This document shows positions 27,235 to 36,056 of a DNA stretch of 64,000 bases, in pieces. Positions within the stretch are counted from its first letter, which is position 1, and the number at the start of each line of letters is the position of its first letter. The stretch comes from Streptomyces venezuelae (GTDB taxonomy: Bacteria; Actinomycetota; Actinomycetes; Streptomycetales; Streptomycetaceae). The DNA is taken from assembly GCF_008642315.1 (NCBI RefSeq), contig NZ_CP029192.1:1116001-1180000 (forward strand), written 5' to 3'. The translations under genes and the position numbers were made by a program. A model generated the notes under the pieces. It worked only from the letters and a program-made list of their open reading frames with translations. It did not search any database and was not told the DNA's origin.

Positions 27235-28037
27235 GCCATGCCGCCGTTGCTCTGGAGAAGCTGTCCGTTGATCCAGCCGCCCTCCGCGGAGCAGAGGAAC
27301 GAAACGAGACGCGCGCAGTCCCGCGGCACACCGAGGCGTCCCAGAGGCGTGGCGCGGATCATCTCCGCCTTCAGCTCATCGGTCATCCACCCGGTGTCCG
27401 TCGGCCCGGGATTGATCGCGTTGCAGGTCACCCCGAGGTGCGCGAGTTCCTGCGCGGCGGCCAGCGTGATCCGGTCCATCGCCCCCTTGCTGGCCCCGTA
27501 CGGCAGGTTGCCGGCGGTGTCGTCGCTGGTCAGACTGACGACACGGCCGCTGCCGTGCGGCCCGCGGAACCGCAGCCCGTACTCCCGGATCAGCAGCCAG
27601 GTCGCCCGCGCGTTGACCGCGAAGTGCAGGTCGAAGCTCTCCACCGTGGTGTCGAGGAGGCCGGAGTCGACCGACTCGCAGTGGCATAGCACCAGCGCGG
27701 TGACGTTCCCCAGCTCGCGCTCGACGCCGTCGAAGAGCCGCGCCGGCACGGTCGGATCGCTCAGGTCCGCCTCGACCGCGAACGTTCCCGCCCCCAGGGA
27801 CGCCACCTGCTCCCGCAGCTCCTCGGCCGCGCCCGGCTCCGTACCCCACTCCATCCGCGCGTCATAAGGAGTCCAGTACGTGAAGGCCACATCCCACCCG
27901 GCCCGGGCCAGTTCCAGTACGACGGACGCCGCGATCCCGGCCGACCGCCCCGCCCCCGTGACCAGGGCGAGCGGGCGCCCCGCGTCCTCCACGTCCTGCC
28001 GGCTCCCCACGGGCGTCTCACCAGTCATGGTCCTCAT
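27231..28037 (-). CDS. Short-chain dehydrogenase/reductase, 3-oxoacyl-ACP-reductase-like
   Basis: 268 residues. Classical SDR fold: cofactor motif LVTGAGRSAGIAASV near residue 24, catalytic Ser region VVSLTSDD and catalytic YGASK with NPGPTDT after it. The glycine motif is atypical (TGAGRSAGI rather than TGxxxGIG), seen in SDRs of the enoyl reductase-like branch. ATG 28037 is chosen for the GAGGGGG about 10 nt upstream; ATG 28028 is an alternative. It is coupled to the P450 by a 4-bp overlap, suggesting a two-step oxidation/reduction on one metabolite. Confidence 0.9.
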   Translation of the reverse strand: MRTMTGETPVGSRQDVEDAGRPLALVTGAGRSAGIAASVVLELARAGWDVAFTYWTPYDARMEWGTEPGAAEELREQVASLGAGTFAVEADLSDPTVPARLFDGVERELGNVTALVLCHCESVDSGLLDTTVESFDLHFAVNARATWLLIREYGLRFRGPHGSGRVVSLTSDDTAGNLPYGASKGAMDRITLAAAQELAHLGVTCNAINPGPTDTGWMTDELKAEMIRATPLGRLGVPRDCARLVSFLCSAEGGWINGQLLQSNGGMA

Positions 28038-28088
28038 CCTGGCGGGCGCCCCCTCACGCGGCACGCGTTTTTCCCCGAACACGATCGA

Positions 28089-28120
28089 GGGGCCGTTTCA
28101 GATTCCTCTGAAACGGCCCC
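28089..28120 (-). terminator. Terminator of the tRNA-Pro gene
   Basis: A 13-bp perfect stem (GGGGCCGTTTCAG with its complement) and 6-nt loop, 20 bp downstream of the tRNA on its strand. Confidence 0.85.
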
Positions 28121-28140
28121 TGACCTGCGACTCTTACGAG

Positions 28141-28214
<74 letters not shown>

Positions 28215-28392
28215 TTGCCCGTGTGACCTGGGGTTTCCCCTGGCCGAACGCGCACCGAAACAATACCGCACTCCGACCCGTGATCGCTCACGCCTTTCCC
28301 GGGTCGGGTGCGGGCATGAGCTTGAACCAGCCGCCTCTCCCCCGCCGCCTCGGGCTCGTGAGGGGACGAGCCTTGCGCCCCTGTGACCCGGA

Positions 28393-29715
28393 TCACCGGC
28401 CGCCGTCCGGTCCCGTCTGTCCCGCCCTCGCGTGCCTCGAGCCGGGCGCAGGGATCGCACCGGACAGCGTGGGGGCGTCCGCGCGGACCAGGCCGCTGAT
28501 CGCCGGGATCGCGAACAGGGCGATACAGACCATCACTGTCATCACGCCGCCCGTCAGCAGCACCGTCTCCGCGCCGAACGCCGCCGCCGCGGGTCCCGCG
28601 AGGGCCTGGCCGACGGGCAGCAGGGCGAGGGAACCGGCGACGTCGTAGGCGTGGATGCGGTTCAGGACGTCCGGCGGGACCTGCGTCTGGACGCTCGTCG
28701 CCCACATCACGCCCCAGAAGGAGACGCCCGCGCCGGCGACGGCCGCGCCCGCCGACATCAGCGGCACACTCAGCTGGGCGCCGACTGCGGCGGGGAAGGC
28801 GGCGTAGGCGACCAGGGCGATCGCTCCGGCGCGGAGCATGCGGCGGGGGCGCAGCCGCAGGGCGAGGAGGCCGCCGAGGACGGTGCCCGCCCCCAGGGCG
28901 GAGTTCACCAGGCCGTACGCGCCGGAGCCGTGCTCCTGGACCACGAGCGTCGCCACCAGCGGCACGGTCGGCCCCGTGGTCGTGATCATCAGCACGCCGA
29001 AGACGGCTATGACGCCCCACAGCCAGGTACGGGACCTGAACTCACGCCAGCCCTGCACGAGGTCGGCCCGGAAACCGTCGCTGTGGGGCTGCGATCCCGG
29101 TCGGGCGGGCGGCAGGCGCAGCACGAGGAGGCAGAGGGCGCTGATTCCGTACGTCGCCGCGTGCGCGGCGAAGACGGCACCCGGCGAGGCGAGGCCGACC
29201 AGGACTCCGGCGGCGGCCGGACCCGCGAGGGACGCGGTCGACTCGGCCACGCGTATCGCACCGTTCGCCTTCTGCACGTCGGCGGCGAGGCGCGGGACCG
29301 TACTGGCGACGCCCGGCTGGAAGACGGCGGCGGCCGCGCCGTTCACCGCGCCGATCGCGCAGATCTGCCAGAGGACGACATTGCCGGTGAAGAAGAACAC
29401 CGCCGCGAGCGACTGGGTGCCGAGCCGGACGAGATCCGCGCCGATCATCAGCAGGCGCGTGCTGAAGCGGTCCGCGAAGACCCCGCCGAAGATCACGAGG
29501 CCCGCGAAGCACACGGTCGTGGCGGCCATCGCGAGGCCGACCGCTCCGGCGCCGTGTCCGTGGCGCAGCAGTCCGGCGGCCAGGGCGACCGGCAGCATCG
29601 TGTCGCCGAGCTTCGCCACGGCACGGGCCGCGAAGAACAGCCCGAAGTCGCGGGACCAGATGCCTCCGTCACTCATCCCCTGCGCCTGCGAGTGCGCCTC
29701 CGAGCCCTTCGACAC
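28393..29715 (-). CDS. MFS transporter, 12-TMS (enterobactin-exporter-like branch)
   Basis: 440 residues, 12 hydrophobic helices. Loop 2-3 has FADRFSTRLLM, a weak MFS motif A; GPAAAGVLVGLASPG follows TMS5. This fold is used by many actinobacterial exporters of siderophores, macrolides and other drugs. GTG 29715 has a G-rich ribosome-binding stretch (GGGGGAG) just upstream. No regulator is adjacent. The substrate is not predictable. Confidence 0.88.
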   Translation of the reverse strand: MSKGSEAHSQAQGMSDGGIWSRDFGLFFAARAVAKLGDTMLPVALAAGLLRHGHGAGAVGLAMAATTVCFAGLVIFGGVFADRFSTRLLMIGADLVRLGTQSLAAVFFFTGNVVLWQICAIGAVNGAAAAVFQPGVASTVPRLAADVQKANGAIRVAESTASLAGPAAAGVLVGLASPGAVFAAHAATYGISALCLLVLRLPPARPGSQPHSDGFRADLVQGWREFRSRTWLWGVIAVFGVLMITTTGPTVPLVATLVVQEHGSGAYGLVNSALGAGTVLGGLLALRLRPRRMLRAGAIALVAYAAFPAAVGAQLSVPLMSAGAAVAGAGVSFWGVMWATSVQTQVPPDVLNRIHAYDVAGSLALLPVGQALAGPAAAAFGAETVLLTGGVMTVMVCIALFAIPAISGLVRADAPTLSGAIPAPGSRHARAGQTGPDGGR

Positions 29716-29816
29716 GCTCCCCCACCCCTCCCCCTACGCGACGGTGGGATCATGCCACGGAGCATGGACAGCGCTCTCTATGAATATCCCGGTCGGCACT
29801 CGACGAGTGGCGCGGT

Positions 29817-30200
29817 TCAGTGCTCAGGCGACGCCACCCCCAACTCGGGGTGCTGCTCCAGGAGTCGGGGCGGGGCGGCCTGGCGCCAGGAGTCGGCCAG
29901 GATGTCCTTGAGCTCGTCGGTGTCCAGCGCCGCGAGGCGCACCCGCACCCATGCCGAGCCCGCCTCGTGGGCGGCGACCCAGAACTTGTCCGGCTCGGCG
30001 AGGACCAGCTCGTCGCGCTCGACCTTCGGGCAGCGCACGGCGAAGGACGTCTCGTCGTCGGGAACCGTCACGAACATCTTTCCGGCGACCCGGAACGTGG
30101 GCATGCTCCACGCGACCTTCTCCACCGTCTCCGGCAGGGCGAGCGCGATGCGGCGCACGTCATCCGAGGTGACGCGGGCGCGGGATCTGGACTTCGACAT
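29817..30200 (-). CDS. MmcQ/YjbR family protein
   Basis: 127 residues. Matches the MmcQ/YjbR fold: VRRIALALPETVEK, then MPTFRVAGKMFVTVPDDE, and the C-terminal AWVRVRLAALDTDELKDILADSW. The family has a CyaY-like fold and is often called DNA-binding, but its biochemical role is not established. ATG 30200 is used because family proteins begin shortly before the SDDVRRIAL motif; no strong ribosome-binding site is visible. It stands alone. Confidence 0.85.
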   Translation of the reverse strand: MSKSRSRARVTSDDVRRIALALPETVEKVAWSMPTFRVAGKMFVTVPDDETSFAVRCPKVERDELVLAEPDKFWVAAHEAGSAWVRVRLAALDTDELKDILADSWRQAAPPRLLEQHPELGVASPEH

Positions 30201-30263
30201 GCCATGAACCGTAGCCAACGCCACTGACACTGGCCCCTCGACGCCCGTCCATCCTGCCTGGGG

Positions 30264-31250
30264 TCAGAGCACCCTTTTGTCCAACCACTCCGTCAAGTCC
30301 TCCTGGACCTCGTCGCGGTTGGTCTCGTTGAGGATCTCGTGGCGGGCGTCCGGATAGCCCTTCCAGGTGAGGTCCTCCGCGCCCGCGTAGCGGAAGTCCT
30401 CCAGTAGTTCGTGGACGAGGGTCATGCGCTGGTTGCAGGGGTCCTGCTCGCCGACGGCGACGTGGATGGGGAGATCGGCGGGGATGCGCGCGATGTTGCG
30501 CGGGTCGTTGATCTTCCGCACGGCGCGCACCCAGTCCAGGGAGAGGCCGGCCGAGAAGGCGAATCCACAGCGTTCGTCGGCGGCGTAGGCGTCGACCTCG
30601 GCCTCGTCCCGCGAGAGCCACTCGAAGCCGGTGCGGTGTTCGTACGGGTCGTTGAACGAGGCGAAGAGGTCGGAGACGTACGACGAGCGGGCGGCTCGGC
30701 CCCCCTCCGTCACCTCGCGCTCCAGGCGGGCGATGGACCCCTCGATCTCGGCGCCGGGCAGCGAGCGGAACGTACCGGAGAGGATCACTCCGGCGAGTCC
30801 GTCGGCGTACTCCTGGGCGTAGTCCCGCGCGAGCATCGAGCCGAGGCTGTGACCGAGGAGGAAGAACGGGGCGCCGGGGTGCAGCGTGCGCACCTGGTCG
30901 CCGATGGCCTTCAGGTCGTCGACGATCGCCCGCCAGGTGTCGGCGTCGTCGGGGCCCGCGGACTCGGACGTCACGCCGTAGCCGCCGGTGGCCTGGGCGG
31001 TGGCGCCGTGGCCGCGGTGGTCGGAGGCGACCACTCCGTAGCCGTGCTCGGTGAGGTGCCGGGCGAAGCGGTCGTAGCGCAGGGCGTGTTCGGCGGCTCC
31101 GTGCGCGATCTGCACGTACGCGCGGGGCCTGCCGTCGGCCGGCAGCCAGGTGTACGTGGCCACGGGCACGCCGTCCGCGGCGTTGAGCAGTCCCGCCGTG
31201 TAGGCGGGTGCAGGGGCGTTGGCGTTGGTGTCGTCGGCTCGGTCGGTCAT
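30264..31250 (-). CDS. Alpha/beta hydrolase, lysophospholipase / monoacylglycerol lipase-like (S33)
   Basis: 328 residues. Serine aminopeptidase_S33 domain: QIAHGAAEHALRYDRFA, ASDHRGHG, nucleophile elbow LLGHSLGSML, Asp in AVGEQDPCN and catalytic His in YPDARHEILNE. No signal peptide, so cytosolic. ATG 31250 has GGGAG about 9 nt upstream. It likely hydrolyses monoacylglycerols or lysophospholipids; the exact substrate is unknown. It is divergent from the large ThuA-type gene. Confidence 0.88.
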   Translation of the reverse strand: MTDRADDTNANAPAPAYTAGLLNAADGVPVATYTWLPADGRPRAYVQIAHGAAEHALRYDRFARHLTEHGYGVVASDHRGHGATAQATGGYGVTSESAGPDDADTWRAIVDDLKAIGDQVRTLHPGAPFFLLGHSLGSMLARDYAQEYADGLAGVILSGTFRSLPGAEIEGSIARLEREVTEGGRAARSSYVSDLFASFNDPYEHRTGFEWLSRDEAEVDAYAADERCGFAFSAGLSLDWVRAVRKINDPRNIARIPADLPIHVAVGEQDPCNQRMTLVHELLEDFRYAGAEDLTWKGYPDARHEILNETNRDEVQEDLTEWLDKRVL

Positions 31251-31659
31251 CGCGCGGGCTCCCTGGTACGGGTACGTACGGTCCATGGTCGATGTAGTTC
31301 GTGTATGCGGTCGTCCGTCTCGTGCATACAGTCGACGGTCTTCATGATTGCGGTCGACCGTCTCCCGGCCAGCCTCCCCCGCGCGCGGGACCTCATGCAG
31401 AACCCACCCGGACGGAGCGCGTCGCAGCCCGGCCGGAACGCGGCCGACACTCGGCGGAACTCGGCCGGAGGCCGATCGGAACCCACCCGACCCGTCCGAC
31501 CCATTGACCCTCCACGGAACCGGAACCTACCCTGAGTCCCGCGCAATGAAAGCGCTTTCTAAGCGAGCGCCGCCTTCAGCGCCCCGCACACGCGACTCAC
31601 CGCACACCCGGCAACCGGCAGCCGGCCATCAGCCAAGCCAGCCCAGCCCAGGGAGCGCC
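31251..31659. promoter_or_regulatory. Divergent promoter region with LacI-type operator GAAAGCGCTTTC
   Basis: A candidate promoter for the rightward gene is TTGACC (31504-31509), an 18-bp spacer, then TACCCT (31528-31533). A perfect 12-bp palindrome GAAAGCGCTTTC (31548-31559) lies about where transcription should begin, an ideal repressor position. The same core occurs in front of the LacI/ABC transporter pair at 44533-44544. The left part holds repeated CGGTC-GACC-type motifs near 31290-31370 of unknown role. Confidence 0.6.
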
Positions 31660-34600
31660 ATGAGTTCCATGAGTTCCGCGAGTTCCGTGGCTCCGAGGGG
31701 AGCGCCGCGAGGCGCGCCCCGAGCCCTGCTCGTCTTCGTCGCCCTGCTCGCGCTCGTCGTGGGTCTCGGCCTCGCGGCCCCGCCCCGCGCCGAGGCCGCG
31801 CCGGCCTTCCGTGTCCTGGTCTTCTCCAAGGTCACGAACTACCCCCACGACTCGATTCCGGCAGGCGTCGAGGCGATCAAGAAGCTCGGCGGCGAGCACG
31901 GCTTCGAGGTCGAGGCCACCGACGACGCCGGGGCGTTCACCGACGCCAACCTGGCCCGGTTCCAGGCCGTCGTCTTCAACAACACCAACTCCACGCCCGA
32001 GAAGGGCGATCTGCTCGACGCGGAGCAGCGCGCCGCGTTCCAGAAGTACGTCAGGGCGGGCGGCGGCTGGGTGGGGCTGCACGCGGCGTCGGCGAGCGAG
32101 CGGGACTGGGAGTGGTACGAGGGTCTGGTCGGGGCGATCTTCGACAAGCACCCCGCCGTCCAGAAGGGACGGGTCAAGGTGCTCGACCACGCGCACCCGT
32201 CCACGAAGGGGCTTCCGGAGCTCTGGGAGCGCGAGGAGGAGTGGTACAACTGGCGCACCAATCCCACGGGGAAGGTGCACACCCTCGCGCAGATCAAGGT
32301 GCGCGACGGCATCACGGGGCTCGACGAGGGCGCCGACCACCCGTGGTCCTGGTGCCAGAACTACGACGGCGGCCGCTCCTGGTACACGGCGGGCGGGCAC
32401 GCCGCGTCGGCCTTCCAGGAGGAGGGGTTCCTCCGGCACATCCTCGGCGGCATCCAGTGGGCCGCCGGTGACAAGCCGGGCGACTGCACGGCCACCAAGA
32501 CGGGTGCCTTCCAGCGGACTCCGCTGGCCACCGACGATCTCGCCGACCCGTTCGAGCTCGCCGTCGCGCCCGATCGCCGGGTCTTCTTCGTCCAGCGCAC
32601 CGGGAAGCTGAAGATCATCGACCAGGAGTCGCTCAAGGTCTCCACGGCGCTCGACCTCGCGTACACGCCGGAGATGACGAGCCAGTCGGACGGGCTGCTC
32701 GGCCTCGCGCTGGATCCGAAGTTCAAGGACAACCACTGGCTGTATCTGCTGCACTCCGACAAGACGGAGAAGCGGATCAACCTCTCCCGTTTCACCGAGG
32801 CGGACGGGAAGGTCGACGCGTCGTCGGAGAAGCGGCTGCTCACGATTCCGACGTGGCGCGGCGAGGGCCGGGCCAACTCGCACATGGCGGGGTCGATCGC
32901 GTTCGACAAGAAGGGTGACCTGTACGTCGCCACGGGCGACAACACCGATCCGTTCGCGTCGGACGGTTTCGCGCCGATCGACGAGCGCGAGGGGCGCCGC
33001 GCCTGGGACGCGCAGGGCACCGCGGGGAACACGAACGATCTGCGCGGCAAGATCCTGCGGATCACGCCGAAGGACGACGGGACGTACGCCGTGCCGGAGG
33101 GGAACCTGTTCCCGCCCGGTACGGACAGGACGCGGCCCGAGGTGTACGCGATGGGGCTGCGCAATCCGTTCCGCATCACGACCGATCCGGTGAGCGGCGC
33201 GCTGCTGATGGCGGACTACGGTCCCGACGCGAAGAAGGCGGTGGCGGACCGCGGCCCCGAGGGGACGGTCGAGTTCGACCGGATCACCAAGGCCGGCAAC
33301 TACGGGTGGCCGTACTGCATCGGCGCCAACACTCCGTTCAACGACTACGACTTCGCGACGAAGACATCCAAGGCGAAATTCGACTGCTCGAAGATCGTGA
33401 ACGACTCGCCGAACAACACGGGGCTGCGTGAGCTGCCGCCCGCCAAGCCCGCCGACGTCTGGTACGCGTACTCCGAGTCCAAGGAGTTCCCCGAGCTCGG
33501 CACGGGCGGCGGCGGGCCGATGAGCGGCCCCGTGTACGACTACGACGCGGCGAACACGTACAAAACGAAGTTCCCCGAGTACTTCGAGGGGAAGTGGCTC
33601 GCGTACGAGCTGACCCGGCAGTGGTTCAAGACCTTCTCGATCCAGGAGAAGGACCAGTCGTTCTCCGATCCGCGCTTCCCGCCGGCGAAGGCGGGCGATG
33701 TGCAGTCGATCAACTCCGTGTTCTCCGACATGAAGTGGAACCAGCCCTTCGATGCCGACTTCGGGCCCGACGGGGCGCTGTACGTGATCGACTTCGGGCT
33801 CGGCAGCGGTACGGGCCGCGGCGGCAGCAACGAGGGCTCCGGCATCTACCGCATCGACTACGTGGCCGACGGCCGCCTCCCGGACGCCCGGGTGAGCGCG
33901 ACGCCGGACAACGGCAGCACGCCTCTGACCGTGAAGTTCTCGAGCGAGGGGTCGGGGCTGCCGGGCGACACGCCGGTCACGTACGCCTGGGACTTCGACG
34001 GCGACGGCAGGACCGACTCGACCGAGGCGAACCCGACGCACACGTACACGCGGAAGGGGCAGTTCACAGCCCGTCTCAAGGTGACCGGGCCGAAGGAGCT
34101 GAGCAATCTCGCGGTGCGGGACATCACGGTCGGCAACACACGGCCGGAAGTGACGATCCAGCAGCCGCCGAACGGCGGGACGTTCAGCTTCGGGGACACC
34201 ATTCCGTTCAAGGTCAAGGTGACGGACCGGGAGGACAAGCGGATCGACTGCGCGCGGGTCGTCGTGCAGTCCCAGTTGGGCCACGACACGCATCTGCATC
34301 CGCTGGACAACTACACCGGCTGCGCGGGCGAGATCGTGACGGACGCGGGCGACAGTCACGGCCCGGGGCAGAACCTGTACTACGGCATCACGGCGCAGTA
34401 CGAGGACAAGGGCGCGAGCGGTGTGCCCGCGCTGACGGGGTCCGCGTCGCTGACGCTGCGGACGTCCTTCCGCGAGGCCGAGCACCGGACCGCCACGGGC
34501 GGCGCGCACGGCGGCGCCGACATCGGCGACCGCGCGGACGCGTCCGGCGGCAAGCGGCTCATCGAGATCGAGGACGGGGACTGGGTCTCCTTCGACCCGG

Positions 34601-35154
34601 TGCACCTGAAAGGCGTCGACTCGGTGACGGTGGGTGCAGCTTCGGGCGGTCTCGGCGGTGACGTCGAGTTCCGCGCCGGGTCTCCCACGGGGCGGCTGCT
34701 CGGGAAGGTGAGCGTGCCGAACACGGGAGGGTGGGGCAATTTCATCTCACCGACCACCGAACTGGCCCCTCACGACGGCACGACGAACACGTATGCAGTA
34801 TTCAAAAACCCGGAGTGGTCGTCCGACAAGGCCGACCTGCTCACGGTCGACTGGCTGCACTTCAACGGCCCCGGGGCCGAGAAGAAGGCCGGAGCGAAGG
34901 TGACGGTGAAGGCGGCACCGGCCAGTGGTCCCGCGCCGCTCGCCGTCAAGCTCACGAGCACCGTAAAACTCCCCGCCGGCCGGACCGCGGCCTCGTACCA
35001 CTGGGACTTCGGGGACAACTCCAAGCCCAGCGGCACGGAGAGCGGCAGCGCCGAGCACACGTACGCGCGCGTGGGGACGTACACGGCGCATCTGACCGTC
35101 ACCGACGACAAGGGTGACACGACGACCGGCGCCGTCCGGATCTCGGCGAAGTGA
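31660..35154 (+). CDS. Secreted ThuA + glucose/sorbosone dehydrogenase-like + PKD multidomain protein
   Basis: 1164 residues from ATG 31660 (GGGAG 5 nt upstream). Signal peptide: ALLVFVALLALVVGLGLA...AEA (to about 48). Then a ThuA-like glutamine-amidotransferase-fold domain (about 50-260: FRVLVFSKV, GGGWVGLHAASAS, WYTAGGHAAS), a GSDH/PQQ-type beta-propeller (about 275-760: DPFELAVAPDRRVFFVQRTG, GLLGLALDP, MGLRNPFRI, YGWPYC, FGPDGALYVIDFG), a PKD domain (TYAWDFDGDGRTDS), an Ig-like stretch, a CBM6-like domain (REAEHRTATGG) and a last PKD (SYHWDFGDN). It is probably an extracellular sugar-oxidising or carbohydrate-binding enzyme. The sugar-isomerase-like gene follows after 8 bp. Confidence 0.9.
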   Translation: MSSMSSASSVAPRGAPRGAPRALLVFVALLALVVGLGLAAPPRAEAAPAFRVLVFSKVTNYPHDSIPAGVEAIKKLGGEHGFEVEATDDAGAFTDANLARFQAVVFNNTNSTPEKGDLLDAEQRAAFQKYVRAGGGWVGLHAASASERDWEWYEGLVGAIFDKHPAVQKGRVKVLDHAHPSTKGLPELWEREEEWYNWRTNPTGKVHTLAQIKVRDGITGLDEGADHPWSWCQNYDGGRSWYTAGGHAASAFQEEGFLRHILGGIQWAAGDKPGDCTATKTGAFQRTPLATDDLADPFELAVAPDRRVFFVQRTGKLKIIDQESLKVSTALDLAYTPEMTSQSDGLLGLALDPKFKDNHWLYLLHSDKTEKRINLSRFTEADGKVDASSEKRLLTIPTWRGEGRANSHMAGSIAFDKKGDLYVATGDNTDPFASDGFAPIDEREGRRAWDAQGTAGNTNDLRGKILRITPKDDGTYAVPEGNLFPPGTDRTRPEVYAMGLRNPFRITTDPVSGALLMADYGPDAKKAVADRGPEGTVEFDRITKAGNYGWPYCIGANTPFNDYDFATKTSKAKFDCSKIVNDSPNNTGLRELPPAKPADVWYAYSESKEFPELGTGGGGPMSGPVYDYDAANTYKTKFPEYFEGKWLAYELTRQWFKTFSIQEKDQSFSDPRFPPAKAGDVQSINSVFSDMKWNQPFDADFGPDGALYVIDFGLGSGTGRGGSNEGSGIYRIDYVADGRLPDARVSATPDNGSTPLTVKFSSEGSGLPGDTPVTYAWDFDGDGRTDSTEANPTHTYTRKGQFTARLKVTGPKELSNLAVRDITVGNTRPEVTIQQPPNGGTFSFGDTIPFKVKVTDREDKRIDCARVVVQSQLGHDTHLHPLDNYTGCAGEIVTDAGDSHGPGQNLYYGITAQYEDKGASGVPALTGSASLTLRTSFREAEHRTATGGAHGGADIGDRADASGGKRLIEIEDGDWVSFDPVHLKGVDSVTVGAASGGLGGDVEFRAGSPTGRLLGKVSVPNTGGWGNFISPTTELAPHDGTTNTYAVFKNPEWSSDKADLLTVDWLHFNGPGAEKKAGAKVTVKAAPASGPAPLAVKLTSTVKLPAGRTAASYHWDFGDNSKPSGTESGSAEHTYARVGTYTAHLTVTDDKGDTTTGAVRISAK

Positions 35155-35162
35155 GGACGACG

Positions 35163-36056
35163 ATGACCAGGTATCCGAGCGCGTCTTCCGTCAACAGCGG
35201 CCGACGGGCCTTCCTCCGCGCCTCCCTCGGTACGTCGCTGGGGCTCGCGGCAGCGGTCGGCGGGACGCTGCCCGCGCGGGCGGCGGAACGGGCGCACAAG
35301 CGGCGTATTCCGCGCGGCGGCATCGGCATGCACCTGTACACGATGCGCGACGCCCTGGCGCGGGACTTCGCGGGCACCTTGGAGCAGCTCGCCGGCATCG
35401 GTTACGCGACCGTGGGGGTGAGCGGCCGCCACGGGTACGACGCCGTGGCCATCCGTCGGATGCTCGACGCCGTCGGACTGCGCGCGGTTCTTGAGCACGT
35501 CGCCTATCCCACGCTCACCGGTTCCGGGCTCCCGCAGGCGCTGGAGGACCTGCACGCCCTGGGCGCGAAGTGGCCCGTCGTGCCGAGCCTGCCCGGCGCG
35601 CTGCACACGCCGGTCGGGTTCCGGGAGGCGGCGCGGCAGTTCAACAGGATCGGGTGCGCGTCGCGCGAGGCGGGGCTCGGCCCTGTGCTGTTCCACAACC
35701 ACGGCTCGGACCATGTGGTGGTCGACGGCACGAACCTGTACGACGTGCTGGTCGCCGAGACCGATCCCGAGCTGGTCGGGTTCGAGTTGGACGTGTACTG
35801 GGCCGTGAAGGGCGGCGCGGATCCGGCGACGTACTTCCGGCGGCACCCGCGCAGGTTCCCCGCGCTGCACGTGAAGGACATGGCGCCCGACGGCGGGTTC
35901 GCCGACGTCGGTTCGGGGACGCTCGACTTCGCCGCGATGTTCGCCCACGCGCGCGTGGGGGGCGTCCGGCAGTGGCTGGTCGAGCACGACTCCCCCGCGG
36001 ACCCGTTCGCGACGGCGCGCAACAGTTACGCGTATCTGGCGGCGCTGCGCTACTGA
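35163..36056 (+). CDS. Tat-exported sugar phosphate isomerase/epimerase-like TIM-barrel protein
   Basis: 297 residues. The N-terminus has a twin-arginine signal (SGRRAFLRASLGTSLGLAAAV...ARA). The rest is an AP-endonuclease-2/xylose-isomerase-like barrel: GMHLYTMRDAL, FHNHGSDH, GFELDVYWAVKGGAD, ALHVKDM and VEHDSPADP provide the usual metal-binding His/Glu/Asp ligands. ATG 35163 has GAGGA 6 nt upstream. Co-transcribed with the ThuA/GSDH protein 8 bp upstream, so both probably act on one extracytoplasmic sugar, a known pairing of these families. It overlaps the tail of the convergent GNAT gene by 7 bp. Confidence 0.88.
   Translation: MTRYPSASSVNSGRRAFLRASLGTSLGLAAAVGGTLPARAAERAHKRRIPRGGIGMHLYTMRDALARDFAGTLEQLAGIGYATVGVSGRHGYDAVAIRRMLDAVGLRAVLEHVAYPTLTGSGLPQALEDLHALGAKWPVVPSLPGALHTPVGFREAARQFNRIGCASREAGLGPVLFHNHGSDHVVVDGTNLYDVLVAETDPELVGFELDVYWAVKGGADPATYFRRHPRRFPALHVKDMAPDGGFADVGSGTLDFAAMFAHARVGGVRQWLVEHDSPADPFATARNSYAYLAALRY

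Noticed and set aside
26011..28037. SDR-P450 pair as tailoring genes of the polyketide cluster
   Set aside because: They lie beyond the rearrangement scar, a BCCT transporter and a cell-wall carboxypeptidase; membership is possible but unsupported.
31597..34605. Very long open frame (about 1000 codons) opposite the ThuA/GSDH gene
   Set aside because: It is antisense to a gene with clear domains and has low-complexity Arg/Val/Leu-rich content, as expected for shadow frames in high-GC DNA.
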